A DNA stretch of 64,000 nucleotides. It comes from Pseudomonas rustica. GTDB taxonomy: Bacteria; Pseudomonadota; Gammaproteobacteria; Pseudomonadales; Pseudomonadaceae. A program made the translations under genes and the position numbers. Under the pieces are notes generated by a model, which searched no databases, was not told the DNA's origin, and saw only the letters and a list, made by a program, of their open reading frames with translations. Positions 33,301-41,204 of this stretch are shown one piece after another. The stretch spans positions 434,001-498,000 of the forward strand of contig NZ_JAGYHF010000002.1 of assembly GCF_018336155.1 (NCBI RefSeq). Direction: 5' to 3'. How positions within the stretch are numbered: the first letter of the stretch is position 1; the number at the start of each line of letters is the position of its first letter.

Positions 33301-33767
33301 ATGCGGAAGATCTGCGGCAGCATCTTCGAGGCCAGTACCCCGGCCAGCTCCCAACCGCTTTGGCAGCGGCGTTCCAATTCGTCACGGGCCACATCCGGGT
33401 CTTGCACCAGCTCGTTGCATTCAGCCAGAGTCAGCTGGGTATGATCGTCATACATGAGCAGACTGTTCTGCTCCAGAAAGCGCGCAAACAACATGCGGTG
33501 CCAGTGTTCGTAGGCGACTTCGGTGACCAGCTTGTGGATCGACTGTTGGCCGTTGCCGTCTTTGCTGTCACCCAACTGGCGGCCATGGGCACGCAGGCGG
33601 GTGCGCAGCTTGCGCTGTTCATCACTCAGGTAGTCGGCCGGCTTAGCATCGCCCACGCCCAGTCGTTTGACGGCCTGGGTAGCTGCTTGCTCGGCGATGT
33701 CGCGGGCTTTGACGACGGTGGCTTCCAGCGCACGGCGCAGGGCCTTATCAAGGGGCTGTCGAGTCAT
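30327..33767 (-). CDS. pglX: BREX adenine methyltransferase PglX
   Basis: 1146 residues. The N6-adenine methyltransferase motifs are LDPCCGSGHFLVAAF (308-321, SAM loop) and VMTNPPYLGEKK (NPPY near 492). The N-terminal 250 residues are helical; the region about 400-795 is target-recognition sequence with much lower GC than the flanks (31380-32580), as though exchanged. PglX methylates one strand of a non-palindromic site; the modification marks self DNA. It overlaps brxC by one base. The recognition site cannot be predicted. Confidence 0.92.
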   Translation of the reverse strand: MTRQPLDKALRRALEATVVKARDIAEQAATQAVKRLGVGDAKPADYLSDEQRKLRTRLRAHGRQLGDSKDGNGQQSIHKLVTEVAYEHWHRMLFARFLEQNSLLMYDDHTQLTLAECNELVQDPDVARDELERRCQSGWELAGVLASKMLPQIFRIDSPVFELDFAPEHQRSLEQLVTGLALETFQAQDSLGWVYQFWQSKRKKEVNDSEVKIGADELSPVTQLFTEPYMVSFLLDNSLGAWWAGQRLSDSDWQNAGSEEELREKAAIPGVPLSYLRFVKDGAAQRWQPASGTFDAWPKQLRELKTLDPCCGSGHFLVAAFLMLVPMRMMLESLTAQQAIDRVLSENLHGLELDQRCVELAAFAVALEAWRFQDAGGYRNLPELHLACSGLSISAAKEDWMALGGDNVALRSALEELYRQFKDASLLGSLINPEVSLGKGTLLELPWEEVGPLLTKALGAEKDDQRVEIEVVAQGIAKSAELLSNTYHCVMTNPPYLGEKKQSAALRDFSRKNFPDGRADLSTTFVLRGEQFCAGKTQCLVLPQNWLYQSSYQNYRRSLLKDRRIRHLSQLGANAFDVSVGADVLLLILSEGGEFFNGQDLTDCKNSEGKSESLMSSNLTILNSKVAINHGDARISLQERNLELPTLESYTACSAGILNGDTPRFVALHWEVTSSYYPAWSFFQRTTDHSKHFGGMSNIILWEGGSGQLRKLAVELKERLHDADRRGNQAWGKRGIAISQMGKLPASTYVGDLYDQSVAMIIPKSDKYLPAISAYCESTYYSDEVRKIDKNLKVTVSTLLKVPFDLDHWIKVAAEQYPKGLPQPYTNDPTQWIFHGHPCGSVTWDEKTKWTAHGELRIDDSVLQVAVARLLGYRWPAELGPEMELATEQREWVQRCLKLDPYVDDDGIVCLPAVRGEKAADQRLEALLQAAYGDAWTTPLKNRLLETVGSKSLSLWLRDKFFEQHCKLFQHRPFIWHIWDGLKDGFSALVNYHKLDKAGLERLIYTYLGDWIRTQQSGMASSEDGAQERLLAAEALKRELEAILEGEAPYDIFVRWKPLAEQPIGWTPDLNDGVRLNIRPFLSARAVGKKGAGILRWMPNIKWTKDRGKDVESAPWYTLGLQYDEGEGARINDHHLTLADKRKARD

Positions 33768-36700
33768 CAGAAAGTCACCGGTCCATCGTTGAGTTTATCA
33801 AGAACCTGTTGTTTCACCTCTGCCAACCATGTGTCGACATCGGCCTCGGTCTCAAAGGTTTTACGCGGCAGGCTGATGCGCTGCAGTTTGGGTTGCAGCA
33901 GCAGCACGGCTTCCATGCGAGCGCTATCGAACTTACTGGCCAACGAATCGGTGCGGTCGGTCCACTGCTCCAGGCTGACGTCATTAAGACTGTCGATAAT
34001 GGCCTCGGCGTCGTTCAGTGCCGGTTGCGCCAAGGTAAGCAGCTTACGTTTGCCGAGGATGTCGCTCTGTTGCTGCTCGCTGAGTTGCTGCCAGTGGCTG
34101 TCGGCTTGCAATTGGGTCAGGCACTCGGCATACCGATCCTGATAGGCCTGCACATGGAACTGGATGGCATCGCGCAGCTTATTGACCAGTTGCTGGACCA
34201 GGCCGGATACCGGATTGGGGTCATCCAGTAAGGAGCGGTGGCTGACTATGGCATCCACCTCGGTCTGGATAGCGAGATGGAAAGACAGACCACGACCGAG
34301 GTCGAGCAGGTTTTTCAGCAGCGCCCAATCAGTGCGCCGGGCTTCGATGCGCTGGGCAATATCGGCCCAGTCCTTGACCGCCTGTTTGATGGCGTCTAGC
34401 TCATCGAGCACATGCTTGAGTTGTGCGTTACCAGAGTGACGCGCCAGCTCGTCGAAAATACGACTGTCGGGAGTTTTCGGTAGAGGGGCTTCCCCCCCGG
34501 CGCGCTTAGCCAGATCACGGCCTTTTTCAGCTAGAAGTGGCAGCTTGCTGGCTTCTTCACCGGGCTGGCAATCGATGCCGCTGCTGCTGAGTACACCGCG
34601 TATTTTGATCAGGTCTACCGGGCGGATAGTGATGCTTTCCGGCTTAAAGCTAGTTTGAGTGATCTGCTTGCGATCCAGCGTTGTGGCGGTAACCGGGTTA
34701 TTGCGGTTGTCGTAGGCGATGAGAATGCCGGTGGCCATCAGAATGGCGAGGCCTCCGTCGATGGCGTCCTGCGGCCAGCCGTATGGGGCGGCCAGAAAGT
34801 GCTCACGAATCTCGTTACCTTTTTTCGACACACCGATATAGCGTTTAATGGCAGCGCATACAGGCTGCTGCTCGGCATCACCGCTGTAGCTCAGTGCTTC
34901 CAGGGCATTTTGCCCACCCTCTTTGCTGGCGCGGTCATACACCTTGCCCCAGCCGTTATGGTCAGCGGCATCAAAGTCGCGGTAGAGGCGAATCAGCGAG
35001 GCTTTAGCAGCAGTTTCTACACGGTCGGCAATAGTGTTGCCGTCTACTTCGTTACCACCGGCCTGAAGCACTTGCACGCCGTCGAAAATTTCGCGCAGCA
35101 ATGCTTGTACCTGCTTTTGCGCATCGCGGTAGCGGGTTTCCATCGCGCTACGGGCATCTTTTCCGGCATCGGTATTGGGAATGCCGCGCTTTTCCAGAGT
35201 GGCATGAGCAGCGTTCTCAGCAATGATGGCGCTTGTCAGCTCGGAGCGGTTGCGCGCTGGTACAAAGACGAAAATAGTCGGCTCGCCCGGCTGGCGGCTG
35301 CGGGCATCGGCAAGGAAGCTCTTTTCATCAATACTCCAGCCGTCCTGTACCCAGGCGTAGACTTTTTCTTTGGCGTCTTTGGGCAGCTCGGAGTCAAAGC
35401 AAGGGATAACCTGGCGCGGCTCATTGCACTTGCCCTGGGTGAGACGCACCTGAGCTACCTGGCGGCGCAGCTCTTTGTGCAACAGGTCTACGCGGATATT
35501 TTCGATACGCTGCATATTGCCGCGCATATCGGCTTCTTCCTGGCGAAGAGTGTCGTACCACTGCGCACTCTCCTGAGTTTGCAGACGGAACTCGGTGCCG
35601 ATGCTGGTTTGCATGGGCATAACCAGGCCTTCGTCGGCCAATGCCTGCAGCAGTTTGGGCACGCTGGTGCGGATGGAGTCTTTGCCGTTATTGAGGTCAT
35701 CAATCAGCAGGTCAGCCAGCATGTCGGCGGTGGCCCGCACCCCGCAATCGGCGGTCGGATCGGAAGGCAATTTACCGATCAGCAGCACCAGACCGAGAAT
35801 GCGCGACTTGAGCTTATCGTCAGCATCGCCGGCGGACAGGCGACCAATGGTTTCGGCAATTTCTTTGGAGATGACGCCGGTTTGCAACAGGTTGACTGCG
35901 ATCTGGTTGTAGATGAAGTCAGCCGGCACCACATGGCCGAGCGGCAGGTCGGCGGTGGCCTGGGCGGCTTCGTGGATGACCTTGAGCTGGTTACGCAATT
36001 GCGAGACGGTGCCGGTGGTATCAACGATACGCAGCACCCGCTCCCAGAAGCGGCGGCGTACCGGCAGCAGGGGGTAATCAGCCAGCATGACTTTTTCGTC
36101 ATCCTGATGGTGCTCGATTTTGGTGCCGCGCAGCTGACGTGAAATCTCGCCCAAGTGAGATTGCAGCACCTGCTCCAATTGCGGCTTGGCCGAGGCTTTT
36201 TTCTGCAGGATGACCTTGCGGATCACCGACTCAACATCGGTATCGGATAGCTGAATTGGAATTTGGAAACGGCCAAGCAAGCGCTGCAGGTTAGGCATGC
36301 CGGACAGCGCGCTCTGACCAGTGGCGACAAACAGCAATTTGTTTTGAAAGACGGAATGTTTGCAGCAGGTTTCGACTACTTCCTGAACCTGGTGCGCTTT
36401 GTCGGTATCGGAGCCAACGTACTGTTGCACCTCATCGAGCACCACCAAGGTGAGCGGGAACTGGCCTTCTTTAGCAAGGGCGTCGTAAATGGCATCGACC
36501 ATCTGCTGGTTAGTGACGTCCTGAACATTGGGGTACTGCTCGCGCAGCAACTGGCGTACCTCTTTGACGTCGTTACCCAGGGTGCTGTCCACCTCAAGCA
36601 GCGCTCCAGCGATGCTACGGGAAACGTAAAGGTCTTCCAGCTCGTCGTCCCAGCTGTCACCAGTTGTTTCGACCTTGCCTCTAACTTGATCGAAAATACC

Positions 36701-37231
36701 CTGTTTTTTCAGCCACAGTACAAAACGGGCCTGATGGTACTGCTCGGGCAGGCCTGCGGATTTGAACACAATGTTGAGCAGCGCCAGGCGCACGTTGTTG
36801 TTGGCACCAGAGCCCAACGTACCAGAGGCGGCATGCAGACCGCCGTGGCGGTTGGCGGCGTTGCTCAGCTCCTTGAAGTGATCTTTGACCTCTGGTGGCA
36901 GATCGGCGATATCGCGGGCAGAGACACCATCGTTGAACGGCTGATTAGTCCACAGCGCACGCAGCATTTTGGCCAGGTGCGATTTACCAGAACCGAAGAA
37001 GCCAGAGATCCACACGCCAGGCTGTTCGTGCTGGCTGCCCAAATTGCGCAGGTAAGCAGACAGAATCTTGTCGAGACCGGCTTGGTACTCACCATCGCAG
37101 ACGAAAGTTTGCAGCTCGTAGCGCAGGGTCTTGAGTGCCTGGGCTGACTGGTCATCCTTTACTTCGGCGACGCCGTTGTTTTCCAGACGATTTTGCTGGG
37201 GGTCGAGCTGGTAAATCTCGCGGTTCAACAT
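33767..37231 (-). CDS. brxC: BREX ATPase BrxC
   Basis: 1154 residues. Walker A is WISGFFGSGKSHLAKML (75-90), a typical DUF499-like/BrxC P-loop; Walker B-like LTLVVLDEVQQYVGSD lies near 265-280. Long helical regions dominate the second half. BrxC is the largest core ATPase of type I BREX and is needed for both modification and defence. It overlaps pglX by one base and is preceded by a 65-base gap after brxB. Confidence 0.92.
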   Translation of the reverse strand: MLNREIYQLDPQQNRLENNGVAEVKDDQSAQALKTLRYELQTFVCDGEYQAGLDKILSAYLRNLGSQHEQPGVWISGFFGSGKSHLAKMLRALWTNQPFNDGVSARDIADLPPEVKDHFKELSNAANRHGGLHAASGTLGSGANNNVRLALLNIVFKSAGLPEQYHQARFVLWLKKQGIFDQVRGKVETTGDSWDDELEDLYVSRSIAGALLEVDSTLGNDVKEVRQLLREQYPNVQDVTNQQMVDAIYDALAKEGQFPLTLVVLDEVQQYVGSDTDKAHQVQEVVETCCKHSVFQNKLLFVATGQSALSGMPNLQRLLGRFQIPIQLSDTDVESVIRKVILQKKASAKPQLEQVLQSHLGEISRQLRGTKIEHHQDDEKVMLADYPLLPVRRRFWERVLRIVDTTGTVSQLRNQLKVIHEAAQATADLPLGHVVPADFIYNQIAVNLLQTGVISKEIAETIGRLSAGDADDKLKSRILGLVLLIGKLPSDPTADCGVRATADMLADLLIDDLNNGKDSIRTSVPKLLQALADEGLVMPMQTSIGTEFRLQTQESAQWYDTLRQEEADMRGNMQRIENIRVDLLHKELRRQVAQVRLTQGKCNEPRQVIPCFDSELPKDAKEKVYAWVQDGWSIDEKSFLADARSRQPGEPTIFVFVPARNRSELTSAIIAENAAHATLEKRGIPNTDAGKDARSAMETRYRDAQKQVQALLREIFDGVQVLQAGGNEVDGNTIADRVETAAKASLIRLYRDFDAADHNGWGKVYDRASKEGGQNALEALSYSGDAEQQPVCAAIKRYIGVSKKGNEIREHFLAAPYGWPQDAIDGGLAILMATGILIAYDNRNNPVTATTLDRKQITQTSFKPESITIRPVDLIKIRGVLSSSGIDCQPGEEASKLPLLAEKGRDLAKRAGGEAPLPKTPDSRIFDELARHSGNAQLKHVLDELDAIKQAVKDWADIAQRIEARRTDWALLKNLLDLGRGLSFHLAIQTEVDAIVSHRSLLDDPNPVSGLVQQLVNKLRDAIQFHVQAYQDRYAECLTQLQADSHWQQLSEQQQSDILGKRKLLTLAQPALNDAEAIIDSLNDVSLEQWTDRTDSLASKFDSARMEAVLLLQPKLQRISLPRKTFETEADVDTWLAEVKQQVLDKLNDGPVTF

Positions 37232-37296
37232 CCTGTGCCTACTCCCTTTGCGCTTACTGCGCCAATCTGAGCGTTAAATTCTGCATGCATTGGTAT

Positions 37297-37842
37297 TCAG
37301 TTTTCAGCAGTGATTGCGGTGGCCTGGTAGCCCCAGCCGTCGCGAGCATCGAGCAGGCGGTAGCCGTTGTTGATGTACTCGCCGGGGAATAGCACTAACA
37401 AGCGCCCCGGAACATGTTCAGCCAGTTGTTTCACGAAATCGGAAACCGAGGCAAAACCAAACAGAGTGCCGCAGCCAACCAAAGCGACCAGGGTCTTGTC
37501 GTCTGCCTTGGTCTGGATTTGCTCCGCAAGCACCTCCACCGATTGGCGGACGAAGGTCTTGTACTTCGGCGTTAGGCTGTCTGGCTCTTCAAAGTAGTCT
37601 TCACGGTATTTCTGCTTGGCCATCCAATCAGAGAACAGGCAGGTGATATCCAGCTCCAACCAGGGGTGGCCGGCGCTTTCAGTGGCCAGCCGAAACTCTT
37701 CAACCCTGGCGCGCAGCTTAAGCTCGTCCTCTTTGTGGTAGACGGCAAACAACACCCGCTGCTCGTTGGCCAACCCCTTCATCCAGGGCAAGCTGATGTG
37801 GTTGGCGTAGCTCTTTATAAGTCGGTTCAGTCGGTTACTCAT
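37297..37842 (-). CDS. brxB: BREX protein BrxB (DUF1788)
   Basis: 181 residues. The sequence matches the DUF1788 family: EQRVLFAVYHKEDELKLRAR near residue 26, LVALVGCGTLFGFASVSDFV near 118, and VPGRLLVLFPGEYINNGYRL near the C-terminus. It is a core type I BREX component of unknown biochemistry that associates with PglZ/BrxC in published work. It overlaps brxA by 8 bases. Confidence 0.9.
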   Translation of the reverse strand: MSNRLNRLIKSYANHISLPWMKGLANEQRVLFAVYHKEDELKLRARVEEFRLATESAGHPWLELDITCLFSDWMAKQKYREDYFEEPDSLTPKYKTFVRQSVEVLAEQIQTKADDKTLVALVGCGTLFGFASVSDFVKQLAEHVPGRLLVLFPGEYINNGYRLLDARDGWGYQATAITAEN

Positions 37843-38614
37843 GCAACCAGGACTCCTCTTCCTTGCTCAGGTAGTCGGGGAAGGTCACTTCCACCACTTC
37901 ACTGGAGTGTTTGAAATTGATCATTCCGCTGTAGCTGGCCTGGCGAGCCAACTCCAACAGCCGTTCTTGGCGGCAGCCGAGTAGGCGAAGCCATTCGCTG
38001 ATAAATAGCCGGTTGCCAGTTGCTCCCTGCAGATAACCGAGGAACAAGGCAAACACCACGTTTACCGGGCGTACGTCCGGCTCGGCACGGTGCTTTTTAC
38101 TGCGTCCTTGAAGAAAGCCTGCATTTGTCCAAGAACCGTTGACGTTCTGCGCCAGAGATTTGAGCATCGCTGGGCTATAGCGGTCCGGACATTGCTCATC
38201 CAGCGCTTGCTCCATGTCTTCACGGGGCAACAATTGGCCTGGCACGAGCGAAAGGATTTTGTCCTGTGAGAGACGTAGCAGCGGGTCTCGAGCGAGTGCC
38301 ATTTGACACGCGAGCATGGGTCTTGCCGATTCGTCGCTTTCCCACAGACGGCGGAATGTCCGGAAAAGTGGGATATGGGTATCCATGCCATATAGGTCGA
38401 CGAGGTGACGCCAGGTCAGCTTTCGTGCCTTTTCAGTCGGTTTATGCAAAACGTTAAATAGCTCGATGTCTTCCTGGTACTGGGCGGGGGTCGCCTCAAA
38501 GCCACGCCCATGAAACAGCTCGGTAATTTCTGCCAGCATCATTGTGCGGGCGGAGTGAGCACCGTTGCGGCCGAACTTGAAGCCGAATTTTTGTTGGGAG
38601 TCAGTCGAGCTCAT
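37835..38614 (-). CDS. brxA: BREX protein BrxA (DUF1819)
   Basis: 259 residues of the DUF1819 family, small and helical, with a NusB-like fold in solved relatives. Features seen are ARTMMLAEITELFHGRGFEA near the N-terminus and KHRAEPDVRPVNVVFALFLG near 165. BrxA binds DNA and is the first core gene after the regulator. It overlaps brxR by one base, so the operon is coupled from the start. Confidence 0.88.
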   Translation of the reverse strand: MSSTDSQQKFGFKFGRNGAHSARTMMLAEITELFHGRGFEATPAQYQEDIELFNVLHKPTEKARKLTWRHLVDLYGMDTHIPLFRTFRRLWESDESARPMLACQMALARDPLLRLSQDKILSLVPGQLLPREDMEQALDEQCPDRYSPAMLKSLAQNVNGSWTNAGFLQGRSKKHRAEPDVRPVNVVFALFLGYLQGATGNRLFISEWLRLLGCRQERLLELARQASYSGMINFKHSSEVVEVTFPDYLSKEEESWLHE

Positions 38615-39507
38615 CAGTAGCCGGCCTCTTCAGTAAAGCCAGGGGAAATGGCCAGGCTGACTTGGGTTGCGACCCATTTGGGATCCCGCAACGCCAATTG
38701 ATATTCATCGGGATTCAACGTTGCCTTAGGGCTGCAGTCGACTCCCCAGCGGCGTAGTAAATAACCGCCCATTGCAGCCCGAACTGAGCGCTTGATGGAT
38801 TGCCCAGATTCGAGACCGTAATCCAGCTCGATGGCACGGGCGTAGGATGCCCTGGGGTGCGGGATCAGTTCGAGGCTGACAATACGTTGCCAATCGTGAT
38901 CGTGCGCTATGGATTCAACTGCGCCTTTGACCGCCGCAGCCGCTTCATCTACGGCTGTAATGCGGGTCAGCACAAAGTCTCTGAACTCAGCGTGCGTCCG
39001 GCAGTAGGCGCGGGTGTGCCAGCGTAGGCCGGTATTCACCAGGCTGTGCGGCACAATTTCGCGGATGGTTTCACCACTACTGATCGAGACATAAGCGATG
39101 GATAAAGCTTCACCGGCATAAATGGCCCGCGATACCGCCGCCAGTATTTCCAAGTCCGGTTGATTCAACGTTGGGGCAGCATCGACAAGAATTGGCTGTG
39201 CACAGGCTTCCAACCCTAACCCCTGCCCCAAGGTAAGCGTCTGTAGGGTGTGCTCGCGATCATAGGTAAACAGCGGCAGGAAGTGGTCAGTACGCCGATA
39301 AACCTTGTTGCTGTGATCGTAATCCAGATTTTGTGGTGCCAGCTGGCGATACAGCGCGAAGTCACGGGTGGCATTAGACAAGGCAATACCGAAGCGCTGC
39401 ACCAAATCCTGCCTTGTAACCTGACCACGGAAGCGTGTCAGAAAGTCAATCTGCCATAGGCGTTCGCGCTGGTTTGGTGAAGCCTCGTCTGGCGCCCTCG
39501 TCGGCAT
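38614..39507 (-). CDS. brxR: BREX WYL-domain regulator BrxR
   Basis: 297 residues. An N-terminal winged helix (RERLWQIDFLTRFRGQVTRQ, DLVQRFGIALSNATRDFALY) is followed by a WYL domain (about 130-210) with YVSISSGETIREIVPHSLVN and TGLRWHTRAYCRTHAEFRDF. A C-terminal extension of WCX type follows. BrxR represses its own BREX operon and can be released by ligands or infection. It is the promoter-proximal gene; an inverted repeat lies just upstream (39527-39565). Confidence 0.9.
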   Translation of the reverse strand: MPTRAPDEASPNQRERLWQIDFLTRFRGQVTRQDLVQRFGIALSNATRDFALYRQLAPQNLDYDHSNKVYRRTDHFLPLFTYDREHTLQTLTLGQGLGLEACAQPILVDAAPTLNQPDLEILAAVSRAIYAGEALSIAYVSISSGETIREIVPHSLVNTGLRWHTRAYCRTHAEFRDFVLTRITAVDEAAAAVKGAVESIAHDHDWQRIVSLELIPHPRASYARAIELDYGLESGQSIKRSVRAAMGGYLLRRWGVDCSPKATLNPDEYQLALRDPKWVATQVSLAISPGFTEEAGY

Positions 39508-39526
39508 GTAGCAATGTCCTTGTCTG

Positions 39527-39565
39527 AACCGTTTAATCAGTCATGATAAAAATGATGATAACGGT
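39527..39565. promoter_or_regulatory. Candidate BrxR operator
   Basis: AACCGTT (39527-39533) and its inverted partner AACGGT (39560-39565) flank an AT-rich core with the repeated ATGAT-AAAA-ATGAT. It is within 60 bases upstream of the brxR start, where a self-repressing WYL regulator should bind. Confidence 0.45.
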
Positions 39566-39755
39566 GGTGACAGGGACAAACCAGAGCTAATTAGGAAATG
39601 AGTTGCACATAAACAAAAGCAACCGGTGGTAGTAAAGGTCCTGGCCTAGCAGCCATGGTCAAAGCAAGCCCATCCACAAACGAATGTACTGCTCAGCCAA
39701 GCCGGGTATGTCGGTAAAAGCGCCCCCCTTCTCGTTGCAAGGCCAGATATTTGAT

Positions 39756-40484
39756 TTATCCCCTGCTGGTGCCGAATCCACGCTGACGATCCCCGTAGGA
39801 TTTCGTACCGGCCTTACACAGGTAGCTGGCCCGATAGAACAGTTCAGGCAGTTCATCCACCAGAACCTTGCGATTACTTCCTGCCACCTTTCGCTCACGG
39901 GGATTTCGATCAATCCGATACGTCGCGTTATCAGGGATATGCACCTGCTCTTCGACCAGCACGACCGGTAACCCCAACGCACTGGCCCAGGCCTCCTGTA
40001 AACGAGCGATCATATTTCGTCTTGCTGATTGCAACTTCCCCACCGAGTAGTAGGCATCGCGATTGAGTAGGAATACCAGGTGGTAGTGCGGCCTCCCGAC
40101 CTGTCCCACTTCCCGAGCCCACACGTATCGGACTTTGCAGTCACGAGCATGCAGCTTGTGCTCACGCAATTGACTACGGTGGTATTCAATCTTGGCTTTG
40201 AAGGACTCGATGAACCTGCTGATGACCTCGTTGGTGTAGACATAGTCAGGTAGATCGCTCCCACGCGGCAGGTGGAGATCCACTCTGAATGCCAGCGACC
40301 TGGGATACTGATCAAGTGCCAGATCTACAGTGCGCTTCAGATGTGAGAGGTACTCCCGGATGAACGGGCCCTTATCGACCATAATTCGTCGGCCTTCAAA
40401 GGTGTCGTCGCGGTGCAGGTGGAGGTTGGTGTTGTCTGAATGACGAAGCAGCTGGCGGCTGGTGGTAGCGGTATGACTGAACAT
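39756..40484 (-). CDS. YagK/YfjJ (inovirus Gp2-like) replication-related protein
   Basis: 242 residues. The family signature is VGRPHYHLVFLLNRDAYYSV near residues 130-148, with a histidine cluster of HUH-like type (PHYH) and downstream Tyr. The YRASYLCKAGTKSYGDRQRG tail is also typical. YagK/YfjJ proteins occur on P4-like satellites and cryptic prophages and resemble rolling-circle initiators. It lies beside AlpA at the distal end of the element, suggesting that the island can replicate or is derived from a satellite. Confidence 0.8.
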   Translation of the reverse strand: MFSHTATTSRQLLRHSDNTNLHLHRDDTFEGRRIMVDKGPFIREYLSHLKRTVDLALDQYPRSLAFRVDLHLPRGSDLPDYVYTNEVISRFIESFKAKIEYHRSQLREHKLHARDCKVRYVWAREVGQVGRPHYHLVFLLNRDAYYSVGKLQSARRNMIARLQEAWASALGLPVVLVEEQVHIPDNATYRIDRNPRERKVAGSNRKVLVDELPELFYRASYLCKAGTKSYGDRQRGFGTSRG

Positions 40485-40874
40485 GGTTATGACTCCTCAG
40501 GTTGTTGGTGAGTTTCATAACCGTCTGGATCATATGTAATTTTTAACCGTTACCTCGTACTGGCACCTGACTCCCTCGACTGGATACCCTGAGGTCCGTG
40601 CTTGCAGTTCATACCTCAGCAACCCTGCGAACCCTACGGGTAGTAAGTGCTAGTAAAAGCATAATACCCGTACCACAATTGACGCTCTCGGCTACACCGT
40701 GATCGGGGGATGTTTTTTCACTGCCACGCCGTGAACTTCTCTAGAGTATTTACTCCGGAGATAAACCATCGATCTACGACCTTAGTACAGCCATCAACCC
40801 GACCTCCCAACGAACCGAGCAATGAGGAGCAGCATTGCTTGGTACCGGGGACGTCCGATGGGGAATACCGCCCT
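40485..40874. other. Gene-free interval with inverted repeats, candidate origin or regulatory region
   Basis: About 390 bases without a supported gene, upstream of the Gp2-like gene. It contains CGGGTA at 40638 paired with TACCCG at 40666, and a TCTAGAG/CTCCGGAG-rich stretch. It could hold the replication origin acted on by the Gp2-like protein, or just the leftward promoter; nothing decisive is visible. Confidence 0.35.
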
Positions 40875-40928
40875 AACCAGCATAAGCGCCATGACCAGCC
40901 ATAGCCGGTCATGGCGCTTATGCTGGTT
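40875..40928. terminator. Perfect 22-bp hairpin at the end of alpA
   Basis: AACCAGCATAAGCGCCATGA plus CC (40875-40896) pairs perfectly with its inverse at 40907-40928 around a 10-base loop, then TTTT on the plus strand. It sits against the alpA stop codon. Such a long perfect stem is a strong transcription barrier and could also be cleaved or bound. Confidence 0.75.
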
Positions 40929-40929
40929 T

Positions 40930-41160
40930 TTAGCTGGCCATACTCAGGTGGCCGGTGGACCGCACTGCAGTGCCCTCTGCCAGATCACGCTCCTCGATCC
41001 TTGCCAAGATCCAATCGTGCACCTCGCTGTCGACCCAGCCGACGCAGCGGTCGCCCAGTGACACCGGTTTGGGGAAGGTGCCTTCCGTGATGTATTTGTA
41101 GATGGTCGACCGGGCTAGGCCGGTCGAGTCGATGACATCTTTCAGGCGCATGATTTTCAT
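40930..41160 (-). CDS. AlpA-family regulator
   Basis: The protein is a 76-residue AlpA: MKIMRLKDVIDSTGLARSTI, YKYITEGTFPKPVSLGDRCV, GWVDSEVHDWI. The start at 41160 is preferred over 41172 because AGAGG lies immediately before the outer ATG and too close to serve it. AlpA proteins are MerR-like helix-turn-helix regulators of excision or of element genes in P4-type islands. Confidence 0.85.
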   Translation of the reverse strand: MKIMRLKDVIDSTGLARSTIYKYITEGTFPKPVSLGDRCVGWVDSEVHDWILARIEERDLAEGTAVRSTGHLSMAS

Positions 41161-41204
41161 GATGGTGGGCATCCTCTAATGGTCCAGAGGATTGGCAGGG
41201 GTAG

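Noticed and set aside
33006..34142. Plus-strand 378-residue open frame across pglX and brxC
   Set aside because: Crosses two genes on the other strand and has no family features.
34655..36142. Plus-strand 495-residue open frame within brxC
   Set aside because: Antisense to a well-supported BREX gene; no recognisable motifs.
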